From Neobacillus ginsengisoli (GTDB lineage: Bacteria > Bacillota > Bacilli > Bacillales_B > DSM-18226): a stretch of 64,000 nucleotides of DNA. Below are positions 53,629 through 61,470 of this stretch, in pieces (the stretch's first letter is position 1; each line of letters opens with the position of its first letter). The notes under the pieces were generated by a model. That model saw only the letters and a program-made list of their open reading frames with translations, did not search any database and had not been told where the DNA came from. The position numbers and the translations under genes are program-made. The DNA lies in assembly GCF_030813055.1 (NCBI RefSeq), contig NZ_JAUSTW010000003.1, forward strand, positions 496,001 to 560,000, in the 5' to 3' direction.

Positions 53629-54132
53629 ATGAAACTGAGCACTGAAGAAATTGAGATTTTAAAGATTATTGAAGAAAATCACAAAGCATCGCTGGAAACC
53701 GTCGCGCTTATGGCCATGTGCAGCGAAGAAACCGTCAGAAATACCATTAAAAAATTAGAAGAAGAAAAAATAATAATGAGCTACCCGACCTTAATCGATT
53801 GGACGAAGGTAGAGGGCCAGGAAAGCATCGTAGCCATGATTGATGTAAAGGTAACCCCGAAACGCGGAGTTGGATTCGATGAAGTAGCTGAACGAATTTA
53901 TCGTTTTCCCGAAGTATCTTCACTCTATCTCATGTCCGGTGCCTACGATTTGTCGATAACCGTTGAAGGAAAAACGATGAACCAGATCGCCACCTTTGTA
54001 TCGGAAAAATTATCAACAATTGAAAATGTGATTTCCACCACCACCCATTTCATGTTGAAAAAATACAAACATGACGGGGTTATTTTTGAAAGTGGCAATG
54101 ACAAAGATCGCAGGATGGTTGTTTCGCCATGA
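53629..54132 (+). CDS. Lrp/AsnC family transcriptional regulator (YugG-like)
   Basis: The 167 residues have an AsnC-type HTH (EIEILKIIEENHKASLETVA, CSEETVRNTIKKLEEEKII) and the RAM/ligand-binding domain (AMIDVKVTPKRGVGFDEVAE, VSSLYLMSGAYDLSITVEGK). SD GAGGAGG precedes the ATG. It overlaps the aminotransferase gene by 4 bp (ATGA). The same pairing occurs in Bacillus as yugG-yugH. It probably senses an amino acid and controls the downstream enzyme. Confidence 0.92.
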   Translation: MKLSTEEIEILKIIEENHKASLETVALMAMCSEETVRNTIKKLEEEKIIMSYPTLIDWTKVEGQESIVAMIDVKVTPKRGVGFDEVAERIYRFPEVSSLYLMSGAYDLSITVEGKTMNQIATFVSEKLSTIENVISTTTHFMLKKYKHDGVIFESGNDKDRRMVVSP

Positions 54133-55349
54133 GTAAGGATTATTCTAGCTATATTTCCGATACAGCTCATCAGCTACAGCCATCCGGCATAAGAAAATTT
54201 TTCGATTTGGCAGCCGGGATGAAGGGGGTTATTTCCCTAGGGGTCGGCGAACCGGACTTCATCACCCCTTGGAATATAAGAGAAGCAACCCTTTTATCGA
54301 TCGAAGAGGGCTTTACCTCCTATACGGCAAACGCCGGCTTGCTGGAATTACGAGAAGAAATCTCTATCTACTTACAGAAAAGATTTGCTGTTAATTATGA
54401 CCCGAAGAATCAAATTATTGTCACAGTCGGCGCCAGCCAGGCACTGGACTTGGCCTTTCGCGCGATTATCAACCCCGGGGATGAGGTCCTTATTGTTGAA
54501 CCTGCATTTGTGTCCTATGCCCCGTTGGTTTTTATGGCAGGAGGTAGACCTATTGCCATTTCCACATCGCCCGAAAATGACTTTAAAGTAACAGCCGAAC
54601 AAATTGAAAATGCGATAACGGAAAAAACAAAAGCGATTTTGTTGTGTTCCCCAAACAACCCAACAGGCAGTACGTTAAACAAAGCAGAACTGACCGAAAT
54701 CGCTAAAATTGTTGAAAAGTATGATTTAATCATGGTTTCCGATGAAATCTATGCGGAATTAACCTACGATGAAACCTTTACCAGCTTCGCCGCGATCGAA
54801 GGAATGTATGACCGGACGATTTTAATCAACGGATTTTCCAAAGGATTTGCAATGACAGGCTGGCGATTAGGTTTCATCGCAGCCCCTGCAGAATTAGTTC
54901 AAGTGATGCTGAAAATTCACCAATATACCGTCATGTGCGCTCCGCATATGCTACAGCTTGGAGCTATCGAAGCATTGCGCAATACGTATGATGAAGTGGA
55001 AAATATGAAAAGAAGCTACCTGAGAAGACGGAACTATATGGTCCAGAGGCTAAACCAAATCGGTTTGGACTGCCATACACCGGGCGGCGCCTTTTATGTC
55101 TTTCCTTCAATAAGGGCAACCGGCCTCTCCTCCGAACAATTCGCGGAAGAGCTTCTCATCCAAGAGAAAGTCGCGGTCGTTCCAGGTAATGTATTCGGGG
55201 AGAGCGGAGAAGGTTATATTCGCTGTTCCTACGCAACCTCGATGGAGCAGCTTCAAGAAGCATTGAAACGGATTCAACGGTTTATTGAAACAAAGGGAAT
55301 CTATGGTAAGCAAACTTCGAAGAAAATGCCGGAGGATTCATTATTATAA
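54129..55349 (+). CDS. PLP-dependent class I/II aminotransferase (YugH-like)
   Basis: The 406-residue fold-type I aminotransferase shows SLGVGEPDFITP, SYTANAGLLELREEI, the Asn of CSPNNPTGSTLN, the Asp of VSDEIYAELTYD, the PLP Lys in LINGFSKGFAMTGWRLGFIA, and the C-terminal Arg in YIRCSYATSMEQL that binds the substrate carboxylate. It transfers the amino group between an amino acid (aspartate, alanine or aromatic) and 2-oxoglutarate; the exact donor is unknown. It is translationally coupled to the AsnC-type regulator. Confidence 0.92.
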   Translation: MSKDYSSYISDTAHQLQPSGIRKFFDLAAGMKGVISLGVGEPDFITPWNIREATLLSIEEGFTSYTANAGLLELREEISIYLQKRFAVNYDPKNQIIVTVGASQALDLAFRAIINPGDEVLIVEPAFVSYAPLVFMAGGRPIAISTSPENDFKVTAEQIENAITEKTKAILLCSPNNPTGSTLNKAELTEIAKIVEKYDLIMVSDEIYAELTYDETFTSFAAIEGMYDRTILINGFSKGFAMTGWRLGFIAAPAELVQVMLKIHQYTVMCAPHMLQLGAIEALRNTYDEVENMKRSYLRRRNYMVQRLNQIGLDCHTPGGAFYVFPSIRATGLSSEQFAEELLIQEKVAVVPGNVFGESGEGYIRCSYATSMEQLQEALKRIQRFIETKGIYGKQTSKKMPEDSLL

Positions 55350-55354
55350 TAGTG

Positions 55355-55397
55355 AAAAAAGTAACCGCCTGAAAATCCGGAACGGTTACTTTTTTCT
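55355..55397. terminator. Bidirectional intrinsic terminator
   Basis: AAAAAAGTAACCG / CGGTTACTTTTTT stem, 5 bp beyond the aminotransferase stop codon and also facing the convergent minus-strand gene. Confidence 0.88.
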
Positions 55398-55411
55398 TTG
55401 CAAAAAAAATC

Positions 55412-55831
55412 CTACACTCTATAAAAATCAGCCTTCCAATTTGTAATCTGTTTTTTAATATCATCCGGACTTAAATTTTGGGAAGCGGCCTTAGCACTTA
55501 AATCTGCTAGCTCCGCGTCACCTGCAAAACGCAGGGCGATAATTTGAGCAACCGATAGTCGTGGATCAAGTAATTTTCCTGTTAACACAAAATGACGCAG
55601 ATTTTCCTCTGCCCGTATCGCGCGATCCTGTGCTTTTAATGGATAAGTGCGAATTAAGATAAACATGATGACCAGGATTACAACGATGGCTAAAATGAGA
55701 ATAGACGATAGACTTATTCCATTTTTAATAACTAAAACGATTGCACCCACCAAGGTAATGACGACTAATAACGATAAGATATAATGAAAAAGAGGGTGAA
55801 ATCTTCGGTGATTTTGGTAATTTTGATTCAT
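55412..55831 (-). CDS. DUF6526-like small membrane protein
   Basis: The 139-residue protein has two adjacent hydrophobic helices (about 14-36 and 42-62) followed by a conserved-looking soluble tail (PLKAQDRAIRAEENLRHFVL, LDPRLSVAQIIALRFAGDAEL) typical of a widespread uncharacterised bacterial family. The tail ends with a basic NWKADFYRV. SD GGAGGA precedes the ATG. Its position just downstream of the ABC genes on the same strand suggests co-transcription. The function is unknown. Confidence 0.75.
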   Translation of the reverse strand: MNQNYQNHRRFHPLFHYILSLLVVITLVGAIVLVIKNGISLSSILILAIVVILVIMFILIRTYPLKAQDRAIRAEENLRHFVLTGKLLDPRLSVAQIIALRFAGDAELADLSAKAASQNLSPDDIKKQITNWKADFYRV

Positions 55832-55856
55832 ACGTTTTTCCTCCTAAAATTGATTT

Positions 55857-56957
55857 TTACTCCCATTTAAATGTATAACTGGCAACCGCAAATGCGGCAA
55901 TTAACCAACCGCCTAAAATAGCCGTTTCCATTCCCAAGCTCGCCCATCCTGCTCCTACATTCATGATTTCACGCAATGCCGTGCTTAAATGGGAAATCGG
56001 CAGGATCTTTACAATGGGCTGAAGAAACGCAGGCATATTTTTAATCGGGAAGAAAACGCCTCCCAAAAATAACATTGGAAAGGATAGAACACCTGCAATA
56101 GGCGCAGCACTTTCAGGTGTTTTGGCAATCCCCGCAATGATAAAGCCGATTGCCATAAACGCAAGGGTTCCAAGAATAATAAAACTGATTAAGGTGAACC
56201 AGGAACCGCGGACTTCTACCCCAAATAACAGATGGGCAACGAGTAAGACGATCAGTGCCTGCAATCCATTCATCAGCAGCCTTGCAGTAATTTGCGCAGC
56301 AATAAACGTTGAGGCTTTGAGTGTGGTCCCCTGCATCCTCCGTAAAATCCCCCGTTCTCTCCAGGCAGCAATCTGACCGGCGACACCATTCATGTTGTTA
56401 CTCATAATCATCATCGCCACAATTCCCGGCACCAAGAAATCAATATACTGCAAATGAAGAGCTTGGATACCGTGAGATTCCATCACCACAGCGGGCTTAT
56501 AGGAAACTCTTTGCTTACTAATCTCATCGATTACTCCATTGACAAGCGCTAATCCAACTTGTGAAACAGCATAATTCGTATCATTATAATAAACAGGAAT
56601 GGTAAATGGCTTTGCTTGTGGCCCATTATTTTTCAAACTAGTTTCATAATCCTTTGGAATGGTGACGATGAGTTGCAGATCGCCATTTTTCAGACTCGTT
56701 TTTGCCAACGCTTCATCTTTTTGTATCTCTAAATGAATGGCTTCATTTTTTTGCAGGGTTTTCACAAACTCACTTGAAAACGATGAATGATCATCATCAA
56801 TCAAGCCGATTGATAGAGAAAGCCCATTTCCTTTACCTAAAAATAACCCCAACATGGTCATGAGAAGGATCGGGAGGACCAAAGTCCAAATCAGCACTTG
56901 GCGATTCCTGAGAAAAATCCGCAGCTGTGCAAGAGTTAACTGCCAGTAAGCCTTCAT
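55857..56957 (-). CDS. ABC-2 type exporter permease
   Basis: The 366 residues have one N-terminal helix (about 20-42), a large extracytoplasmic domain (about 45-165; SIGLIDDDHSSFSSEFVKTL) and a block of five helices (about 170-360) with the ABC-2 motif FLGGVFFPIKNMPAFLQPIVKILPISHLS. It forms the membrane part of a two-component exporter with the adjacent ATPase, whose gene it overlaps by 4 bp. The substrate is not predictable; such pairs export drugs, peptides or lipids. Confidence 0.9.
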   Translation of the reverse strand: MKAYWQLTLAQLRIFLRNRQVLIWTLVLPILLMTMLGLFLGKGNGLSLSIGLIDDDHSSFSSEFVKTLQKNEAIHLEIQKDEALAKTSLKNGDLQLIVTIPKDYETSLKNNGPQAKPFTIPVYYNDTNYAVSQVGLALVNGVIDEISKQRVSYKPAVVMESHGIQALHLQYIDFLVPGIVAMMIMSNNMNGVAGQIAAWRERGILRRMQGTTLKASTFIAAQITARLLMNGLQALIVLLVAHLLFGVEVRGSWFTLISFIILGTLAFMAIGFIIAGIAKTPESAAPIAGVLSFPMLFLGGVFFPIKNMPAFLQPIVKILPISHLSTALREIMNVGAGWASLGMETAILGGWLIAAFAVASYTFKWE

Positions 56958-57886
56958 CCTTCCCTCAAACTCCTTCCCGTCATGTGAATAAATACATCCT
57001 CCAGCGTCGCAGTCCTTGTTTGCAAATCAACTAATTCAAGATTTTTTTCAGCTGCAAAATGGATTAAGCCGGTTAATGTGCTCTGTAAATGATCCGAATA
57101 AAGTACATGGACATCTTTATGATTTCCCACTTGCTTTACCCCTTCAATACTAGAGAAATCAAAGGATTCTTCATGGTGTAAAACTCTAAACTCCAAGGCG
57201 CTATCCGATTGGAGCGATTTCACTAATTGGGCCGGAGTATCCAAAGCAATTAGCTCACCCTGATCCATAATCGCAATCCGATCGCATAGAATGTGAGCTT
57301 CATCCATGTAATGAGTGGTTAACACGATCGTTTTGCCTTTATTTTTTAATTGAAGAACAATGTCCCATAAGGTTCGTCTGGCCTGTGGATCTAAGCCGGT
57401 TGTCGGTTCATCCAGAAAAACGACCTGCGGATCGTGAACTAAGGCCAGCGCAATCGCTAAACGCTGCTTTTGACCACCTGAAAGACCTTTTATCCGGCTT
57501 TTCATTTTCTCCGAAAGCAACACATCATCAATTAATTGCGAAATAGAAAGATGTGATGGATAAAAGCTTGCGTACATTTTCATGATTTCTTCGACAGTCA
57601 GCAGTTCAAAAAGCGAGGTAGATTGTAACTGAACACCGATGATTTCCTTTACTTTCTTAAGATCCCGTAAAATATCGCAGGAACCAATAACGGCTGTTCC
57701 TTTGTCCGGTTTCCGCAGGCCGACCAGCATTTCAAGCGTCGTCGTTTTTCCTGCACCATTTGGTCCTAAGAGACCGAATATTTCCCCCTTGCGCACTTGA
57801 AAATCGACACCATTCACCGCTTTAAATGACCCGTAGCTCTTGACAAGTCCTTTTACATCAATAATCGTTTCTTGAAATAAATTCAT
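56954..57886 (-). CDS. ABC transporter ATP-binding protein (DrrA/CcmA-like)
   Basis: The 310 residues have Walker A GLLGPNGAGKTTTLEMLVG, Q-loop VIGVQLQS, signature IKGLSGGQKQRLAIALAL, Walker B QVVFLDEPTTGLD and switch His LTTHYMDEA, then a C-terminal DUF4162-type extension (about 230-305; RVLHHEESFDFSS..) found in antibiotic exporters. It drives the ABC-2 permease encoded directly downstream. It lies 7 bp after the ArsR regulator gene, so regulator, ATPase and permease form one operon. Confidence 0.93.
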   Translation of the reverse strand: MNLFQETIIDVKGLVKSYGSFKAVNGVDFQVRKGEIFGLLGPNGAGKTTTLEMLVGLRKPDKGTAVIGSCDILRDLKKVKEIIGVQLQSTSLFELLTVEEIMKMYASFYPSHLSISQLIDDVLLSEKMKSRIKGLSGGQKQRLAIALALVHDPQVVFLDEPTTGLDPQARRTLWDIVLQLKNKGKTIVLTTHYMDEAHILCDRIAIMDQGELIALDTPAQLVKSLQSDSALEFRVLHHEESFDFSSIEGVKQVGNHKDVHVLYSDHLQSTLTGLIHFAAEKNLELVDLQTRTATLEDVFIHMTGRSLREG

Positions 57887-57892
57887 ATAAGT

Positions 57893-58234
57893 TTATTCCT
57901 TCTTTGGATTATTATTCAAATACTTTTCCAGGCATGTTAATTGTGATGCCCAATATTTCCTCAAGTCAGTCAACCATTGGGAAGCATAGTCTACCGATGC
58001 TGGGTTTAAATAGTAATAACGATAACGTCCCTCCTTCCTTTGGGAAATTAATCCCGCCTTCACCAACACCTTAAGATGTTTTGAAATCGCCGGTAATGAC
58101 ATCTCAAAAGGCTCAGCCAATTTCATGACCGTCATTTCCCCTCTGGCTAACTGATTGATGATTTCTCTTCTCGTAGGATCTGAAAGAACAGAAAATACTT
58201 CATTTAAGATTTTATCATCATTATATTTAACCAT
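57893..58234 (-). CDS. ArsR family repressor, probably translated from a leaderless mRNA
   Basis: From the ATG at 58234 the protein is 113 residues with an ArsR winged helix (VLSDPTRREIINQLARGEMT, FEMSLPAISKHLKVLVKAGL, RKEGRYRYYYLNP). No metal-binding Cys motif is visible, so it responds to a non-metal signal or to promoter occupancy alone. No SD precedes the ATG; instead a TTGACA-17-TATATT promoter ends about 7 bp before it, so transcription should start at or next to the A of ATG. A 32-bp perfect palindrome covers the -10 box and start codon. It heads the ABC exporter operon and probably represses it. The alternative TTG at 58270 is inside the -35 box. Confidence 0.85.
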   Translation of the reverse strand: MVKYNDDKILNEVFSVLSDPTRREIINQLARGEMTVMKLAEPFEMSLPAISKHLKVLVKAGLISQRKEGRYRYYYLNPASVDYASQWLTDLRKYWASQLTCLEKYLNNNPKKE

Positions 58235-58250
58235 ATGGTTAAATATAATG
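58219..58250. promoter_or_regulatory. 32-bp perfect palindrome, ArsR operator
   Basis: The centre is TTAACCATATGGTTAA, extended on both sides by ATAT and further to CATTATA / TATAATG without a mismatch. It spans the -10 box, the expected transcription start and the ArsR start codon. Confidence 0.8.
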
Positions 58251-58270
58251 TGTTCACTATTTATTGTCAA
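58242..58270 (-). promoter_or_regulatory. Promoter of the arsR-ABC operon
   Basis: Minus strand TTGACA (58270-58265), 17 bp, TATATT (58247-58242). The predicted start point is about 58235, adjoining the ATG at 58234. Confidence 0.75.
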
Positions 58271-58404
58271 GCTTTCCTTTTTCTTTCAAAACCGACTGCT
58301 GCTTTTTCAAAGGAAAAATATGTAAAAACATGAAAAAAAGATGCCCCCTTAAATTCAGGCTTGGACATCCTCCTATCTGCACTAATTGATTCCTTCTAGC
58401 CGAA

Positions 58405-58435
58405 CAGTGATCCCCTTCTACACTAAGGATCACTG
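58405..58435. other. Hairpin downstream of the lipoprotein gene
   Basis: CAGTGATCC / GGATCACTG 9-bp arms with a 13-nt loop; no U-run on either side. It may be a weak terminator. Confidence 0.35.
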
Positions 58436-58482
58436 CCAGTTAGAACATTGAATCAAATTACAGTCTGCTTAATTTTGATATA

Positions 58483-58737
58483 TTATTTTCCAGTTTGTCC
58501 TGAACCCTGATCTGATCCGTTGTTTTGCGACTGATCAGATCCGTTGTTTTGGGATTGATCAGATCCGTTGTTTTGCGACTGATCTGATCTGTTGTTTTGC
58601 GACCCACTAGAGCCATTGTCTTGATTTTGCTGTGGACTTGTATCCGTTTTTTGCTGATTATTGCTACAACCTGAGGCAACACCTACTAACATGAAAGACG
58701 CCAATAATGCTAAACTCCATTTTTTTAAATCTTTCAT
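58483..58737 (-). CDS. Small lipoprotein with an Asn/Gln/Ser repeat tail
   Basis: The 84-residue protein has a lipoprotein signal peptide with lipobox VGVASGC (Cys24). The mature part is low complexity: four consecutive units of about eight residues with the pattern DQSQNNGS, encoded by 24-bp tandem DNA repeats, so copy number may vary. SD GGAGGA lies before the ATG. The product would sit on the outer face of the membrane; the function is unknown. Confidence 0.75.
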   Translation of the reverse strand: MKDLKKWSLALLASFMLVGVASGCSNNQQKTDTSPQQNQDNGSSGSQNNRSDQSQNNGSDQSQNNGSDQSQNNGSDQGSGQTGK

Positions 58738-58929
58738 TTTTCAATTCCTCCTTGATTGTTTCAAAATTTGGTACAATCCCATCTTACAAAAATCCTTGAA
58801 AAAAAGAATTCAAACAACTATTTCTTAACATTAATTAACAGATTGTTAAAAATTTTCATAAAAACTTATTGGATTTTTAAAATTAACTAGCACTTTCCGC
58901 TCTTTCTTTTTATCTTTGTATTAACTATA

Positions 58930-58966
58930 AGAAATCCGCCCCTTCAAGAGGAATTTCTTTCTTTAT
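58930..58966 (+). terminator. Possible terminator hairpin in the 58738-59168 gap
   Basis: AAGAAAT.CC...GAGGAATTTCTT with a T-rich tail. No plus-strand gene precedes it. The gap shows no other feature. Confidence 0.35.
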
Positions 58967-59168
58967 CTTATTATCCGGGATTTTGGATATTTGCAATTGA
59001 TGCAATTACACAATCCAACTATGTTCGTAAAATTAGCCTATTTTGGTAGCTTTCCCATTGAGCTTCCCGCTTCTCTATAAAGTTTTTTATGTATAAAATG
59101 TAAAATACTGAGAATAAAATTAATAAATAATCAAATACTACTATTAAATATTTAATGGGAGGTTTATT

Positions 59169-59300
59169 ATGCGCTCCGATAATTACTTTGCTGTATTTGT
59201 TTTTTTTTCAATCCTTGGCATTGCTGCAACTACTATATTTAGCAGCATTATGATTTCTCAAAACAACAAGTTGATGTATATGCAACAAAATAAAAAATAA
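59169..59300 (+). CDS. Small single-pass membrane protein (43 aa)
   Basis: An ATG with strong SD GGGAGG (6 nt) starts a 43-residue frame: MRSDNYFAVFVFFSILGIAA, then TTIFSSIM and the polar tail QNNKLMYMQQNKK. One membrane helix is predicted at residues 6-29. A perfect terminator follows 9 bp after the stop. The clear SD and terminator support a real gene. It matches no family that I recognise. Confidence 0.65.
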   Translation: MRSDNYFAVFVFFSILGIAATTIFSSIMISQNNKLMYMQQNKK

Positions 59301-59308
59301 TTTTAAAC

Positions 59309-59336
59309 AAAAAAGCACTCAATTGAGCGCTTTTTT
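59309..59336 (+). terminator. Intrinsic terminator of the 43-aa protein gene
   Basis: AAAAGC-A-CTCAATTGAG-C-GCTTTTTT hairpin with six T residues. Confidence 0.85.
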
Positions 59337-59421
59337 CGTATTTTTTGGTATGTAAATTAAGTCAGCTTCTCAGTACATACAAGATTAATTTGTATGAACA
59401 ACCTTTCATTTGAACAAAAAT

Positions 59422-59456
59422 AAGCGACATTTTTTTATAATAAAAATGTCGCTTTT
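59422..59456. terminator. Intrinsic terminator of the 45-aa protein gene
   Basis: AAGCGACATTTTT / AAAAATGTCGCTT stem, 16 bp beyond the minus-strand stop codon. Confidence 0.7.
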
Positions 59457-59471
59457 ACTTTCTCATATTCA

Positions 59472-59609
59472 TCATTCGTTTACCATATTATCTTCGACAT
59501 GTTTAGGAAAATAGTCATTTAATTGATTAAATAAATAAGTAAGATAAGAATTTAGTTCAAATCGGTCTTCACGGATAAAATCATCAAACAGGATTTTACT
59601 TTTTTCCAT
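59472..59609 (-). CDS. Hypothetical 45-residue protein
   Basis: The ATG at 59609 has SD AAAGGGGAGA upstream and encodes MEKSKILFDDFIREDRFELN, then SYLTYLFNQLNDYFPKHVED and NMVNE. It is acidic and helical, without membrane segment or known motif. The longer frame to 59681 lacks an SD. A terminator lies just beyond the stop. The function is unknown. Confidence 0.6.
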   Translation of the reverse strand: MEKSKILFDDFIREDRFELNSYLTYLFNQLNDYFPKHVEDNMVNE

Positions 59610-59718
59610 GTCTCTCTCCCCTTTATTTTTTCTTCGACAGGCTCCCCTCGAGACAAAACAGGATAGATATATATTTTTCACGAATTGATCGATCTATCTG
59701 GCAATCAGTTAAAATTAA

Positions 59719-59771
59719 AGTATTGGCCCCGCCTACGCCAAATACCATGATGGCCACGCACGCCATCCGCC
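59719..59771 (-). repeat. 53-bp repeated coding-like segment (copy 2)
   Basis: It is the counterpart of 15485-15537. On the minus strand it encodes RMACVAIMVFGVGGANTL within an open frame of 64 codons (59817-59623) that continues into ILTDCQIDRSIREKYIS. It may be a real small membrane-protein gene, but the start lacks a clear SD. No other feature was seen between 59610 and 60162. Confidence 0.5.
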
Positions 59772-60162
59772 TGTTTTTATTATAAATGAAAGCGTTTCCA
59801 GAACCAAGTGTTTTCATTATACAAGTTCCGACAAGTACTGCGAATTTAGTCGTAATGCCTAATGCCTAGTTTTATAGAAAACTCTCTGCTAGCTTAGTGA
59901 TCGTTTATGGTGTAACCATTGCAGGATGCCATTACCACTATTCCCTCCCCCAAAATAGTAAATTAAAAGTTTACTACTAGTATGGAGCCGGAATTAGAAA
60001 TTTATACATCAATTTATGAAACTTTTAATCTAAAAAAATTCTTCTGTCAAAAAAGATCCGTCAACCCAATTGGAATCTTATCATTAATAACCAAAATTGC
60101 TATTGTTATTTTGGGTTGATAAACTGATTATATAGAATGAAATGATTAAAAGGAGATTTACG

Positions 60163-60540
60163 ATGATTAATAAAATTGGAAAAGTTACCGTATATGTTCA
60201 AGATCAAGAAGAGGCAAAAGATTTTTGGTTAAATAAAGTTGGCTTTGTTTTAAAACTGGAACAACCAATGGGACCGGACTTCTCTTGGATAGAAGTCGGA
60301 CCAAGTGATGACGAATTTACCACATTAGTTCTTTATTCTAAGGAAGCTATGGAACAACATGATCCATCTAAAGTTGCACATCCATCCATTCTTTTCAGCA
60401 CATCAGATATAGAATCCGCTTATGAGAAGATGAAACAAAATGGTGTAAAAGTAGAGGATATGTTAAGAATGCCATTTGGAACAATGTTCTCCTTTAAAGA
60501 TCAAGATGGAAATGATTATTTATTAAGGGAAGATAAATAG
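60163..60540 (+). CDS. VOC (glyoxalase/bleomycin-resistance) family protein
   Basis: The ATG at 60163 with SD AAAGGAGA (6 nt) gives 125 residues. Two beta-alpha-beta-beta-beta modules are visible: GKVTVYVQDQEEAKDFWLNKVGFVL and ILFSTSDIESAYEKMKQNGV, ending with FKDQDGNDYLLRED (a metal-type Glu/Asp in FSFKDQDGN). These proteins are metal-dependent isomerases, dioxygenases or drug-binding proteins; the role here is not predictable. The first metal His of glyoxalase I is replaced by Lys/Val positions, so a binding role is possible. A terminator follows. Confidence 0.88.
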   Translation: MINKIGKVTVYVQDQEEAKDFWLNKVGFVLKLEQPMGPDFSWIEVGPSDDEFTTLVLYSKEAMEQHDPSKVAHPSILFSTSDIESAYEKMKQNGVKVEDMLRMPFGTMFSFKDQDGNDYLLREDK

Positions 60541-60606
60541 GACAAACAGGTTACACTTGGATTTCTTAACTGACTTAAATTTATCAAAAAAGTTGTACCC
60601 ATTAAA

Positions 60607-60652
60607 AAAGCAGGGTTATTTTGACTTTACGTCAAAATAACCTTGCTTTTTC
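60607..60652 (+). terminator. Intrinsic terminator of the VOC gene
   Basis: AAGCA-GGTTATTTTGAC / GTCAAAATAACC-TGCTTTTT, a long stem with a T tail. Confidence 0.85.
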
Positions 60653-60704
60653 AGTATCATCGAAAAACCGGTTTTTATATTCTAATTATTCATTATCACC
60701 ATAA

Positions 60705-60791
60705 CTACTTTTTTAAAACTTTAATCAATAAGTATACCCCGCCAAATACGAGAGCTAAAATCAATAACGGAATTAATATATTCGATAACAT
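60705..60791 (-). CDS. Very small hydrophobic protein (28 aa)
   Basis: SD AGGGGTG precedes an ATG by 5 nt. The frame encodes MLSNILIPLLILALVFGGVY and LLIKVLKK, a single membrane helix with a basic C-terminal tail. This pattern occurs in small regulatory membrane proteins and in some type I toxins. No antisense RNA gene was recognised nearby. Confidence 0.5.
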   Translation of the reverse strand: MLSNILIPLLILALVFGGVYLLIKVLKK

Positions 60792-60993
60792 ATTAACACC
60801 CCTAATTTACTAGTTAATTCATATAAATTCCATTTAGAAACATCAAATTCCTTCTTAATCTTATCTGCATTGTTCACACAATTTTTATAAAGTATTTTGG
60901 TCTAAATTTAACCATAATCATATATTTTATATGAAGGATACAAAATGAGCATTTTTATGTAACCCATTCTATTATGAAATAGGTGAGACCAAA

Positions 60994-61215
60994 ATGTTTG
61001 TTGTTCATTTTTTCGAAAACAAAAATCTTTTATTAAGTCAGCTGCTTAATCGTGTTCCAACCGTAGGTGAATTTTTAACAATTAAAGGTCGTAAAGGAAA
61101 GGTTTCAAGTGTTAAAAGTATTGATGAAAAAAATATTCATTTGCAAGTTATCATAGAAAACGTTAATAAAAATAAACAAATTGTTGTAGATAATTCAAAA
61201 AAGAAAAAAAGGTAA
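60994..61215 (+). CDS. Hypothetical 73-residue basic protein
   Basis: SD AGGTGAG lies 5 nt before the ATG. The sequence is MFVVHFFENKNLLLSQLLNR, then VPTVGEFLTIKGRKGKVSSV, a beta-rich SH3-like region with a Lys-rich tail ending in SKKKKR. The VGEFLTIKGRKGKV segment resembles small barrel proteins that bind nucleic acid or form KOW-like folds, but I cannot name the family. A terminator follows at 61268. Confidence 0.6.
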   Translation: MFVVHFFENKNLLLSQLLNRVPTVGEFLTIKGRKGKVSSVKSIDEKNIHLQVIIENVNKNKQIVVDNSKKKKR

Positions 61216-61267
61216 GTAAACGTCCTTTGTAAATTCTTTTTAGTTAGGGCAAACAGATGAAAACAAA

Positions 61268-61307
61268 AAGAATGCACATGTTTGATAGGTCTAATATGTG
61301 CATTCTT
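61268..61307 (+). terminator. Intrinsic terminator of the 73-aa protein gene
   Basis: AAGAATGCACAT / ATGTGCATTCTT 12-bp stem and a short T tail. Confidence 0.8.
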
Positions 61308-61344
61308 TAATGAATGTACATTTTGTTCTCCCAGCACTGAAGAA

Positions 61345-61422
61345 ATGAATAGTATTTGTCCAAATTATGGAGGAGAATTTATAAGAAGACCTAAGAAGCC
61401 ACAAAATGTTTGTTCACTTTGA
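61345..61422 (+). pseudogene. Fragment of a zinc-ribbon-like small protein
   Basis: A 25-codon frame reads MNSICPNYGGEFIRRPKKPQ and NVCSL, resembling a CxxC zinc ribbon (CPNCGGEF...PKKP..KC) in which one Cys is now Tyr. A terminator (61431-61455) follows directly. It may be a decayed small gene. Confidence 0.35.
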
Positions 61423-61430
61423 AATGATTA

Positions 61431-61455
61431 AACAGGGTTTAGCCCTGTTTTTTTG
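61431..61455 (+). terminator. Intrinsic terminator
   Basis: AACAGGG-TTTAG-CCCTGTTTTTTT, directly after the zinc-ribbon-like fragment and facing the convergent acetyltransferase gene. Confidence 0.8.
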
Positions 61456-61470
61456 TGCAGCTTTTGTCAT

